Part shown: positions 42,593 to 50,128 of the stretch, one piece after another
Position numbering within the stretch: position 1 is the stretch's first letter
How the letters are laid out: every line of letters starts with the position of its first letter
Assembly: GCA_963170165.1 (NCBI GenBank)
Contig: CAUJGQ010000138.1
Location: 31,690 to 95,689, forward strand
Origin: Chloroflexota bacterium
GTDB lineage: Bacteria; Chloroflexota; Dehalococcoidia; CAUJGQ01
Direction: 5' to 3'
DNA: 64,000 bases
Notes under the pieces: model-generated
What the model saw: the letters and a program-made list of their open reading frames with translations, nothing else
The model's database searches: none
What the model was told of the DNA's origin: nothing
Position numbers and translations under genes: made by a program

Positions 42593-42836
42593 CCGCCCGC
42601 GTCCTTCCCCGATGCTCGATGTCCTGCCCTAGCAGGCGCCGGGGATTCTCGGTATCGCAGCAAACAATACAACGCCCTTCGCTTATGCGCGAGTCCTGCC
42701 GGCGATGGAATTCCGGCAGTAGCTGCTGTCGAAATTCGGCGCGTGCAACAGCCACCATGCGACAGGACCGGCACAGTGACGGGGCAGCCCCGCCGCCGGA
42801 CAGGCGCCACCCCGCACGCAAACCCGCCGTCTGGCG
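42593..42836. other. 244-bp gap inside the nuo operon, no gene seen
   Basis: Between nuoI and nuoJ. No ORF with a ribosome site or a family match. It contains a 7-bp hairpin, CTGCCGG (42696-42702) with CCGGCAG (42713-42719). On the minus strand there is a less GC-rich TTGTATTGTTTGC stretch near 42670 that could be a weak internal promoter. It is the longest break in the operon. Confidence 0.4.
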
Positions 42837-43319
42837 CTACTTCTCGTCGCTGCCGTCATCTGGCGTCCAGCGCGTGACCTGCCCGGCCATCGATTTGGAC
42901 ATCAGCTCGTCCATGTCCATCACCAGGTCACGGCGGTCATAGGCCGAACGTTCGATACCGGACCAGGTGTTATTCATGGCGATGGCGTCGAAGTTACACA
43001 CCTCAACGCAGATGTTGCAGCGCATACAGCGACCGTAGTCAATCCAGAAGGTGTCAACGATCTTGCGCCGCTTCGATGTGCCTTCCTTCTGCTTGGGGTT
43101 GTCGCGCATGGTCACCGTCATGCACTCCACCGGGCAGGCGCGTTCGCACGCCTGACAGCCGGTGCAAAACGGCTCGTCCACGTCGTGGTCCCACAGCAGC
43201 AGCGGAAACGCGCGCTCGCGCTCCGGCAGCGGCAGATGAATCTCGGGGTACTGCACCGTCACCGGCCGTCGCAGGGCCGTCTTGAACGTGGTTCCCATCG
43301 CCTTGATCACGCCGATCAC
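42837..43319 (-). CDS. nuoI: NADH-quinone oxidoreductase subunit I (8Fe ferredoxin)
   Basis: About 160 residues. GTG 43319 follows GGAGG at 7 bases; TTG 43325 is the alternative. Two 4Fe-4S sites are visible: CTGCQACERACPVE and CMRCNICVEVCNFDAI. These carry clusters N6a and N6b toward NuoB. The N-terminus has LRRPVTVQYPEIHLPLPERER. The C-terminus SMAGQVTRWTPDDGSDEK is a short acidic tail. Confidence 0.95.
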   Translation of the reverse strand: MIGVIKAMGTTFKTALRRPVTVQYPEIHLPLPERERAFPLLLWDHDVDEPFCTGCQACERACPVECMTVTMRDNPKQKEGTSKRRKIVDTFWIDYGRCMRCNICVEVCNFDAIAMNNTWSGIERSAYDRRDLVMDMDELMSKSMAGQVTRWTPDDGSDEK

Positions 43320-43360
43320 CGGCAAACCTCCGGGGGAGCGCCCTCACTCTGTCGCCCGGC

Positions 43361-44521
43361 CTAGCTCAGCGGCCGGCTCTCGGCGCGGGCAGCCTGCCGG
43401 GCACGGATGTAGGCCACCCGCTCCGCCCGCGGCCGCCGGCCGGTCTTGCTCACATTGCGGCGGACCACCATCGCGGCCAGCACCAGGGCGCCGCCGGATA
43501 CCACCGTCATGATGATATCGGGCAGGTCGTAGGTCTGAACCAGGCCGGTGATGAAGATCTGCACGAACGTCAGCGGGATCAGCACCTTCCAGGCGAAGCT
43601 CATCAGCTGGTCGATGCGCAAGCGCGGGAAGGTGGCGCCGATCCACATGAACACCAGGATCAGCAAGAACGTCTTGACGATGCTGAGCAGCACCTGCACC
43701 GGCCAGGCAGCATCGCCCGCCAGCGGCCAGGCATAGCCGCCCAGGAACATGATTGAGCCGAAGGCAGACAAGATGATCAGGTTGGCGTACTCGCCCAGCT
43801 GGAACATTGACCAGCGGATACCGGAGAACTCCACCTGCGGACCGCCGACGAGCTCGGATTCCGAGACCGGAAGGTCAAACGGGCGGCGCGCCATTTCGGC
43901 GGTGCAAGCCGTCAGGTACAGGAAGAAGCCAAGCGGCTGCCACACGGCGTTCGGCACCTTGTCCTGCGCGTTGACAATCTCGCGCAGATCGAGCGAGCCG
44001 GTCATCATCGCGACGGCCAGCACCGACAGCACCAGCGGGATCTCGTAGGAGATCATCTGGCCGATGGCGCGCACACCGCCGAGCAGCGCGTACTTGCTGT
44101 CCGAGGCGAGGCCCGCCATCAGCAGGCCAACGATACCGACCGATGAGACAGCAATCACGAAGAACAGGCCGAGCGGCAGCCCCACGCGCACGCCGATATC
44201 CTCGGCAAACGGCAGGACAACGAAGCCAAGGAAGATCGGAACGAAGAAGGCAATCGTCGCGAACTGATACACCCACTTGTCAGCGGTGTGCGGCATCAGG
44301 TCTTCTTTGCCCAGCAGCTTGAGCGCATCCGCCACCGGCTGGAGCAGCCCCGCCGGTCCGGTACGGGTGGGACCGATGCGCTGCTGGATGCGGCCCACTA
44401 CCTTGCGTTCCAGGTAGGTGAGCAGCATCACCAGCACGGTCATGGTCAGCACCACTACCAGCAGCCGGATCAACGCATCGACCCAGGCGATGCCAAAGGC
44501 GTAACCAAGCAATACGGTCAT
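43361..44521 (-). CDS. nuoH: NADH-quinone oxidoreductase subunit H
   Basis: 386 residues, eight membrane helices. It forms the quinone chamber: TYLERKVVGRIQQRIGPTRTGPAGLLQPVADALKLLGKED, GLASDSKYALLGGVRAIGQMISYEIPL, PFDLPVSESELVGGPQVEFSG and WIGATFPRLRIDQLM. The C-terminus is a basic soluble tail (SKTGRRPRAERVAYIRARQAARAES), longer than usual. The start overlaps the nuoD stop (ATGA). Confidence 0.96.
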   Translation of the reverse strand: MTVLLGYAFGIAWVDALIRLLVVVLTMTVLVMLLTYLERKVVGRIQQRIGPTRTGPAGLLQPVADALKLLGKEDLMPHTADKWVYQFATIAFFVPIFLGFVVLPFAEDIGVRVGLPLGLFFVIAVSSVGIVGLLMAGLASDSKYALLGGVRAIGQMISYEIPLVLSVLAVAMMTGSLDLREIVNAQDKVPNAVWQPLGFFLYLTACTAEMARRPFDLPVSESELVGGPQVEFSGIRWSMFQLGEYANLIILSAFGSIMFLGGYAWPLAGDAAWPVQVLLSIVKTFLLILVFMWIGATFPRLRIDQLMSFAWKVLIPLTFVQIFITGLVQTYDLPDIIMTVVSGGALVLAAMVVRRNVSKTGRRPRAERVAYIRARQAARAESRPLS

Positions 44522-45636
44522 CGGTCGACCTCACCCATTACCAGATCGAGCGCGCCGATGATCGCCACGGCGTCAGACAGATACTCACCGATGCACATCT
44601 CGCGCAGGGCCGACAGGTTGCAGAAGCAAGGGGAGCGCATCTTCAGCCGGTACGGCTTGTTGCCACCTTTCGAGACGAGGTAGATGCCGTACTCACCACG
44701 GGGGTTCTCCGTGCGCACGTAGATCTCGCCTACGGGCAGGCGCAACATGCGCGGCATCTTGTCCGGCATGATCGGCCCGGCGGGCAGCATCTCCAGGCAC
44801 TGCTCGACGAGCTTGACCGACTCCTTGATCTCCTGGATGCGCATGTTGTAGCGATCCCAGCAATCGCCGTTCTGGCCCAACGGCACCGTGAACTTCAGCT
44901 GCGGGTAGACAGAGTACGGCTCGTCGCGGCGCAGATCCCAATCCACGCCGGAAGCGCGCAGCATCGGCCCGGTGAGGCCGTAGTCAAGCGCTTGCTCGCC
45001 GGTGAGCACGCCGATGTCGCGGGTGCGCGCGAGGAATACCTCGTTCTGCGACAGCAGTCCTTCGAAGTCGTTGACGCCCTGGAGCACATGCCTGAGCAGC
45101 GTCTTGACCTTGCGCTCAAAACCAGCAGGCAGATCCCAGGCGACGCCGCCGACGCGGAAGTAGGAGTACATCATCCGCTCGCCGGTCAGCTCTTCGAAGA
45201 GGTCCATGACCCGCTCACGCTCGCGCATGGCGTAGCTGAAGGCCGTGCCGAAGGTGCCGATGTCTTGACCGTACGCACCGAGGAACATGAAATGCGAGGC
45301 GCAGCGGTTGAGTTCAGCGCACAGCACGCGGATCCATTCGGCGCGGGGCGGCGGCTCGATGCCAGCCAGCTTCTCGGCGGCCATCACGTAGGCCTGCTCG
45401 GAGTTCATCTGGCTGAGGTAATCGGTGCGATCCTGGATGCCGATGCCCTGGCGGTAATCGAGATTCTCGGACAGCTTCTCGCCGCCACGGTGCATGTAGC
45501 CGATCACCGGATCGACATCGACCACTAACTCGCCGTCCACAGCCAGCACGGCGCGAAACACCCCGTGCGTCGCGGGGTGCACGGGGCCCATGTTGATATT
45601 AAGGTCTACTGTCTCGTACTCGTGTTCGATGACCAT
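44518..45636 (-). CDS. nuoD: NADH-quinone oxidoreductase subunit D
   Basis: 372 residues. The 49-kDa subunit lining the quinone site: LNINMGPVHPATHGVFRAVL, GYMHRGGEKLSENLDYRQG, DRTDYLSQMNSEQAY, EWIRVLCAELNRCASHFMFLGAY and GEIYVRTENPRGEYGIYL. The quinone-binding His and Tyr regions are present. It is a separate protein, not a NuoCD fusion. Confidence 0.96.
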   Translation of the reverse strand: MVIEHEYETVDLNINMGPVHPATHGVFRAVLAVDGELVVDVDPVIGYMHRGGEKLSENLDYRQGIGIQDRTDYLSQMNSEQAYVMAAEKLAGIEPPPRAEWIRVLCAELNRCASHFMFLGAYGQDIGTFGTAFSYAMRERERVMDLFEELTGERMMYSYFRVGGVAWDLPAGFERKVKTLLRHVLQGVNDFEGLLSQNEVFLARTRDIGVLTGEQALDYGLTGPMLRASGVDWDLRRDEPYSVYPQLKFTVPLGQNGDCWDRYNMRIQEIKESVKLVEQCLEMLPAGPIMPDKMPRMLRLPVGEIYVRTENPRGEYGIYLVSKGGNKPYRLKMRSPCFCNLSALREMCIGEYLSDAVAIIGALDLVMGEVDR

Positions 45637-45765
45637 AATTCGTAGCTGGTCTGCGGCTCAGCTCGTCAGCGCCCCACCCAGCTTCCCCTCCTGGCCGTCC
45701 TCGCTCCGAGGACCGCTTGGATGTCTCAACGACCAGAACCACTGACCGCCGACGGCCAATCGCCG
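45637..45765. other. 129-bp gap between nuoC and nuoD, no gene seen
   Basis: Contains CAGCTCGTCAGC (45660-45671), one of the dispersed CTGAC/GTCAGC words, then C-rich sequence. There is no ORF with a ribosome site. Confidence 0.4.
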
Positions 45766-46827
45766 TTAGAACACATTCACGCCCTGCTTCAGCTCCAGCT
45801 CCTGAAGCGGGTGGGCTTTGCGCAGCGGATGAATGGTCATGTCCTCATCGAGCAAGAGGTTACGCGGATCGGGATGGCCCCGGAACTGGACGCCGAACAT
45901 CTCGCGCGTCTCCCGCTCGTGCCACTCTGCCGCCTTCCACACGCTCACGACCGAGTCCACCACCGGATCGGTCAGCGGCACGAGTGTCTTGACGAGGCAA
46001 CCGCGCCGCGTCGTCAACGACTTGAGGCCATAGGTGATCTCGATGCCTTCTTCCATCTGGTCCACGCCACTGATAAAGCGCAACAGTTTCATGTCCAGCT
46101 TGGAGGAGTGCTTGGCGTGCTGCATCACCTTGAGCAGGTCGGCGCGATCCACCACCAGTACCACATCGAGGGGGCTGCTCAGCACCTCGATGTTGACGCC
46201 GCGCAGCCCATCGCGGAAGAAGCGGACGGTATCCTCCATCTCTTCCGAAATGGTGAACTCCTGGCGGGCGGGAACACGCTCCTTGCCATGGACGATGGGC
46301 CGCAGCAGCGGCTCGGCGCCCGGTACCGGGCGTGTAACGATGTCGAAGATGCGGCGTCGCTCCGCCGAGAGGGCGTCGCTCGGCCCTGCCTGCACAGCGG
46401 CAGCCTGTGCGGCGGCGGCAGCGCCCGGCTGAAGTCCGCCCGGCGTCCCGCCTCCCGCCTCTCGCGCAGCCTTGGCGGCAGCAGCCTTAGCCTTGGCCTC
46501 GGCCAGGCGCGCCGCGCGCTCCTCCGGCGATGACGGGAGCTGCGTCTTTGGGGCATTGGGGTCTCGCTTGATCGTGCCCTTAGCCGTGCGCAGCATCCCA
46601 TCTGAGACCGGAGCCGGCGCAACCGGAGCGGCGCTCTCCTCCGCTGCCACCGGCGCTGCCGCGGCGGCAGGTCGTGCCGGGGCCGAGCCGCCTGCAGCCT
46701 TGGCCGCCAGCGCCTTGGCCCGCGCTTCGGCGATGCGGGCAGCCTTCTCTTCCGGGGTTGCGGCCGGTTGGGTTTTGGGCGCGTCCGCGTCGCGCTTGAG
46801 CGTGCCTTTTGCGGTGTACTCAGCCAT
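45766..46827 (-). CDS. nuoC: NADH-quinone oxidoreductase subunit C with a duplicated Ala/Lys-rich N-terminal extension
   Basis: 353 residues, against ~200 for a usual stand-alone NuoC. The C-terminal ~200 residues are the 30-kDa domain: GLRGVNIEVLSSPLDVVLVV, KLLRFISGVDQMEEGIEITYG and the signature WHERETREMFGVQFRGHPDPRN. Residues 1-150 are an extension holding two similar units, 5-45 and 81-121. Each begins TAKGT(L/I)KRD and continues APKTQ, then (S/T)PEE(K/R)AAR(I/L)AEA(R/K)AKA and AAKAA. The units are joined by Ala/Pro linkers. They look like basic, possibly helical tails that could contact nucleic acid or membranes. The codon use matches the neighbours. Confidence 0.93.
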   Translation of the reverse strand: MAEYTAKGTLKRDADAPKTQPAATPEEKAARIAEARAKALAAKAAGGSAPARPAAAAAPVAAEESAAPVAPAPVSDGMLRTAKGTIKRDPNAPKTQLPSSPEERAARLAEAKAKAAAAKAAREAGGGTPGGLQPGAAAAAQAAAVQAGPSDALSAERRRIFDIVTRPVPGAEPLLRPIVHGKERVPARQEFTISEEMEDTVRFFRDGLRGVNIEVLSSPLDVVLVVDRADLLKVMQHAKHSSKLDMKLLRFISGVDQMEEGIEITYGLKSLTTRRGCLVKTLVPLTDPVVDSVVSVWKAAEWHERETREMFGVQFRGHPDPRNLLLDEDMTIHPLRKAHPLQELELKQGVNVF

Positions 46828-46831
46828 ACAA

Positions 46832-46907
46832 AGCTCTCAGCCCTCAGCGTCCAGCCATCAGCGGGGGGCGGCGGGCTTCAGCGCAGGCGCTGAGAGCTGA
46901 CCGCTGA
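46832..46907. repeat. Inverted repeat in the nuoB-nuoC gap
   Basis: AGCTCTCAGC (46832-46841) is exactly complementary to GCTGAGAGCT (46889-46898). Inside and outside these arms are further words such as CCTCAGCGTCCAGCCATCAGCGG and CCGCTGACGG (TCAGCGG pairs with CCGCTGA). It belongs to the same word family as the gaps at 41603, 52878 and 63500. Confidence 0.65.
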
Positions 46908-46914
46908 CGGCCTG

Positions 46915-47541
46915 CTACGCATGCTTCTCCGCCGCGATCTTCTTCTGCAGCGCGATGAAACCGTCAATCAGCGCTTCCGGGCGCGGTGGACAGCCAGGGA
47001 TGTAGACGTCCACCGGGATGAGCTTGTCCACCCCCTGCACCACTCGGTCATAGGCCGAATACGGGCCGCCGTTGGTGGCGCAGGCGCCCATCGAGATCAC
47101 CCACTTGGGGCCAGGCATCTGTTCGTACAGCAGCTTGACCGCCGGCGCCATCTTCTTGGTGACGGTGCCGGAGACGATCATCACGTCGGACTGACGCGGG
47201 GACGGCCACGGCACGATGCCGAGCCGGTCCAGGTCGTGGTCCGACAGGAAGGAGGCGATCATTTCGATGGCGCAGCAGGCCAGACCGAAGGTCATGGGCC
47301 ACAGGCTACTGCGGCGGGAGAGCGCCAGCACGGCATCGACGGGTACCGTCAGCACACCGGGCAGCACCTCTCGGTACAGCGCCTTACCCGGAGTCACGGT
47401 CAGCGGGCGCAGCCGCTCCAGCTCAGGAGAGAAGTCCGGCGTATACACCGGCAGTGGCAACGGCTCCGACGTGGCAGGAGCGGGACCGGCCGGAGCGGTG
47501 GTGGTTTCGGCAACAAGTGTTGAGCGGTCGTTTACCGCCAT
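46915..47541 (-). CDS. nuoB: NADH-quinone oxidoreductase subunit B
   Basis: 208 residues. The N2-cluster subunit: [16 protein letters not shown] (tandem Cys), [63 protein letters not shown]. The ~60-residue N-terminal region ([20 protein letters not shown]) is Ala/Pro-rich and longer than in most homologues. It echoes the extension on NuoC. Confidence 0.96.
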   Translation of the reverse strand: MAVNDRSTLVAETTTAPAGPAPATSEPLPLPVYTPDFSPELERLRPLTVTPGKALYREVLPGVLTVPVDAVLALSRRSSLWPMTFGLACCAIEMIASFLSDHDLDRLGIVPWPSPRQSDVMIVSGTVTKKMAPAVKLLYEQMPGPKWVISMGACATNGGPYSAYDRVVQGVDKLIPVDVYIPGCPPRPEALIDGFIALQKKIAAEKHA

Positions 47542-47909
47542 TGGAGCACTCCCTTTTTCCAGGCATAGGCGAGGCCCGCGGCAAGAATCACGATGAAGAG
47601 CGTCATCTCCCAGAAGGCGCGTGCGCCGATCTCGACGAAAGTCATCGCCCAGGGAAACAGAAACACCGCTTCAACGTCAAAGATGATGAACAAGATGGCA
47701 AAGACGTAATAGCGAAAATGCACCAGGCCGGAGGTGCGGCCGATGGGCAACATACCGCACTCAAACGGGGTACCTTTGGCCCGTGACGGCGCTTTAGGAC
47801 CGACCAGCTGCGCCGCAATCAACGCCGTGCCCACCAATACGATCCCAAACAGGGTGCCAAAGCCAACGGCGGCCCAATTATTGAAGATGTCGGACACCAG
47901 TACGGCCAC
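47532..47909 (-). CDS. nuoA: NADH-quinone oxidoreductase subunit A
   Basis: 125 residues, three membrane helices: [21 protein letters not shown], then [40 protein letters not shown] (conserved E-C-G and D-x-E), then [20 protein letters not shown]. First gene of the operon, overlapping nuoB by 10 bp. Confidence 0.96.
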   Translation of the reverse strand: MAVLVSDIFNNWAAVGFGTLFGIVLVGTALIAAQLVGPKAPSRAKGTPFECGMLPIGRTSGLVHFRYYVFAILFIIFDVEAVFLFPWAMTFVEIGARAFWEMTLFIVILAAGLAYAWKKGVLQWR

Positions 47910-48043
47910 CTTCCCGGCACATCGTTGCCGTGCGCTGTCAGCGCAGCCCGTCCCGCTCGCGTACCCGCCGCGCGGTCCGGCGGCATCGTGCGACGCCGGT
48001 GCGCCAATCGGTAAGCAGGCGGGGCTGCCCCTGATACTACCCG

Positions 48044-48072
48044 AGTCTACGCCCGGCCCAAAATGGGGTCAA
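48044..48072 (-). promoter_or_regulatory. Candidate promoter of the nuo operon
   Basis: On the minus strand TTGACC (48072-48067) and TAGACT (48049-48044) are spaced by 17 bases. This lies about 135 bp upstream of nuoA and immediately after the stop of the DinB-like gene. The implied 5' leader is ~125 nt and GC-rich. Confidence 0.55.
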
Positions 48073-48579
48073 TCACGCCTGCGGCGGCAGAAACACGGGG
48101 TAGAAGCCCTGCTCACCGTGCGCCACACCGGCGTTGGTGAGGATCAACGCTGCCTCGGCGCGATGCTCCGCTCCGTGAAACGCCAGGTGGAGGAGCACCT
48201 GCCACATGGGCAACGTCATCTCCTGCCCGTTGGTGCGCCGCCATGTGGCCATCCCCGAAAGTTGCTCCGGCGTCTGCATGGCCACGAACGTCTCCCATTG
48301 CGCGTCAAGATCGCGCCACGTGCTGAGCAACGCCGGCGCATCCGGGAAGTCTGCGACCACCCAGTGGCGGCCGGGCGTTGCACCATCGCGCAGGCGCACC
48401 AGCCAGATATGCTCGGCGCTGGCGAGATGCGTCATCACATCGAGCAGCGAGCCAAACCACTGACCGGATGGCTGCCGCAGCACCTCCTTGCCGGCCCGTT
48501 CGGCCGCGGTACGGATGCGCTCGTTGGTTACCGTGTTGTAATGATAGGCGGCTGCGATCATCGCCTGATCCAGCGACAC
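48073..48579 (-). CDS. DinB-like metal-dependent four-helix protein
   Basis: About 168 residues. GTG 48579 follows AGGAGGGG. It has the four-helix DinB layout: MIAAAYHYNTVTNERIRTAAE, SLLDVMTHLASAEHIWLVRL with one metal His, then MTLPMWQVLLHLAFHGAEHRAEAALIL with the other two His (H-x3-H). DinB-family proteins use thiols such as bacillithiol or mycothiol in related enzymes. The substrate is unknown. The frame is open upstream to 48873 but overlaps the plus-strand 68-residue gene. Confidence 0.85.
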   Translation of the reverse strand: MSLDQAMIAAAYHYNTVTNERIRTAAERAGKEVLRQPSGQWFGSLLDVMTHLASAEHIWLVRLRDGATPGRHWVVADFPDAPALLSTWRDLDAQWETFVAMQTPEQLSGMATWRRTNGQEMTLPMWQVLLHLAFHGAEHRAEAALILTNAGVAHGEQGFYPVFLPPQA

Positions 48580-48681
48580 GTGTCCCCTCCTTCTGCTGTG
48601 CCCTTGTACGCGCGCCAGTGTACGAGCGTACCTGCCGGCGGGTCGCGGGAGTAAACTGGCGATGAGTTCGCGAGGTGTGTG

Positions 48682-48888
48682 ATGGCCGTCAAACCGGGCG
48701 ATATGCAAAAGTACCTGCGGCCGATGCCGGAGGAGGACGACGTCAGCCGCTGGGTGAACGCCACAGATGAAGAGCGCGGGCAGACGCTGCTCGATCTGCT
48801 CACACTCGTCGACGCCATCGGCCACTTTCCGCCGAAAGAAGATATCCCGGTAGTGTTTCCACCACGACGACAACCTGTCAACGAATGA
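48682..48888 (+). CDS. Small partner ORF upstream of a nucleotidyltransferase
   Basis: 68 residues starting MAVKPGDMQKYLRPMPEEDD, then WVNATDEERGQTLLDLLTLVDA and PPKEDIPVVFPPRRQ. It is acidic and helical, with no known domain. The stop overlaps the start of the nucleotidyltransferase gene by 4 bp (ATGA), so they are translated together. By position it could be the antitoxin or an accessory protein. Confidence 0.6.
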   Translation: MAVKPGDMQKYLRPMPEEDDVSRWVNATDEERGQTLLDLLTLVDAIGHFPPKEDIPVVFPPRRQPVNE

Positions 48889-49466
48889 GCACGGTCATCG
48901 AGGGCGTCTTCGGGCTGCTCATGTTTCAGCGCATCCTGCGCGCGCACCAGGCGCTGCGAGATGCTCAGATTCCCCATGCCTTTGGTGGCGCGATCGCTTT
49001 GGCATTCTGTGGAGAGCCGCGAGCAACAACGGACATTGACATCAACATCTTCCTCGGCGAGCACCAACATGACGAGACGCTTCGTGCTCTGGAGACTATC
49101 GGCGTATCGGTAAACTGGAACCGTGTGCCGGTGCTCATTCGCAGAGATGGTCAGGTTAGGCTGCCGTGGGATCAGACGATCGTTGATCTGTTCTTCGCCA
49201 CCTTCGACTTCCTTGAGGGCGCAAGCACCCGATCGCGAGTCGTGCCGCTCGGCGGTGGGACGATTCCCGTCCTATCCGCCGAGGACTTAATCATCTGCAA
49301 GGTTGCTTTCAATCGAGAGAAAGACTGGTTGGACCTGCGTAACATCATTCGCATCCAGGGCACACGACTAGACCTGGAATACATCAATCACTGGCTGGCG
49401 ATGTTCGGAGAAGATCCGCGTGTCGCGCGCTTCACCGCGCTGCTGGATCAGTACCGCCCGCGCTGA
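48885..49466 (+). CDS. AbiEii/DUF6036-like nucleotidyltransferase
   Basis: 193 residues. HAFGGAIALAFCGEPRATTDIDINIFL is the minimal nucleotidyltransferase core (GG...A, then D-I-D). The third acidic residue is probably in IVDLFFATFDFLEG. VLSAEDLIICKVAFNREKDWLDLRNI is the conserved K-x-xN-R-xKDxxD segment of AbiEii/DUF6036 proteins. Family members include type IV toxins that modify tRNA or proteins, and others are uncharacterised. Confidence 0.82.
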   Translation: MSTVIEGVFGLLMFQRILRAHQALRDAQIPHAFGGAIALAFCGEPRATTDIDINIFLGEHQHDETLRALETIGVSVNWNRVPVLIRRDGQVRLPWDQTIVDLFFATFDFLEGASTRSRVVPLGGGTIPVLSAEDLIICKVAFNREKDWLDLRNIIRIQGTRLDLEYINHWLAMFGEDPRVARFTALLDQYRPR

Positions 49467-49472
49467 GGCAAT

Positions 49473-49940
49473 TCAGCGTGCGGAGCCCAGCGTCCGCATC
49501 ACCGCGTCCGTCACGCGCCGTGTCTCTTGCGTGGTCAGGATCAGATCATCTCCGATCCCCAACTGACGCATTCGCTCGATGTTGAGGAACCGATCCCGGT
49601 AATAGGCAGGCGTCACCCAGCGGAAGCCCTCGTGCTCCTCGTTGATCACACACGCGGCTTCCGGCGGACAGGGGGCGACGTAGATGACGCCGTGGTGCTG
49701 CACATCCGGCGCGGGGAAGAAGGTCGTGACGCCGGCCAGGGTAAGCGTCTCCGGGTCCAGTATGATGCCAGTCTCTTCCAGCGTCTCCCTAACGGCGGCA
49801 TCAAGTGGCGTCTCGCCGAATTCCACGTGACCGCCCGGCACGAACCAACCGCCACCCGCGTATCCTCCCGCCCGCTTGAGAATGAGAATCTCCCCATCAC
49901 GATGCAGGAACACGGAGGCAGACAGCACAAAGCGGGACAT
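49473..49940 (-). CDS. NUDIX hydrolase
   Basis: 155 residues. ATG 49940 follows AAGGAG. The NUDIX box is complete: GGHVEFGETPLDAAVRETLEETGI (written here in two parts: GGHVEFGETPLDAAV and RETLEETGI). It hydrolyses nucleoside diphosphates linked to another group, using Mg and the E-x2-E-E cluster. VINEEHEGFRWVTPA suggests an ADP-ribose or dGTP-like substrate, but this is not decisive. Convergent with the nucleotidyltransferase, with 6 bp between stops. Confidence 0.92.
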   Translation of the reverse strand: MSRFVLSASVFLHRDGEILILKRAGGYAGGGWFVPGGHVEFGETPLDAAVRETLEETGIILDPETLTLAGVTTFFPAPDVQHHGVIYVAPCPPEAACVINEEHEGFRWVTPAYYRDRFLNIERMRQLGIGDDLILTTQETRRVTDAVMRTLGSAR

Positions 49941-50128
49941 GCATAGCTCCTTCACAGCCCGGCCGCCAGCGGTCAGGAAGCACGGCGATGAGCGTGATGA
50001 AGTCCGGCAGAACACGCTGCATCACCGCATAGGGAAACGGGGAGCCCAGCGCGTAGCGCTCAACCGGCGCGCGCCCTCTGGAGTCCGTACTGCTCCATCA
50101 GCCGCGTCACGCCCTGGTCCCCTCCGTC
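49941..50128. other. 188-bp gap between valS and the NUDIX gene, no gene seen
   Basis: No ORF with a ribosome site, no strong hairpin with a T-run, and no repeat word of the dispersed family. Confidence 0.4.

Noticed and set aside
42429..42821. Minus-strand ORF covering the nuoI-nuoJ gap
   Set aside because: It runs into nuoJ in another frame, lacks a ribosome site and shows no recognisable domain.
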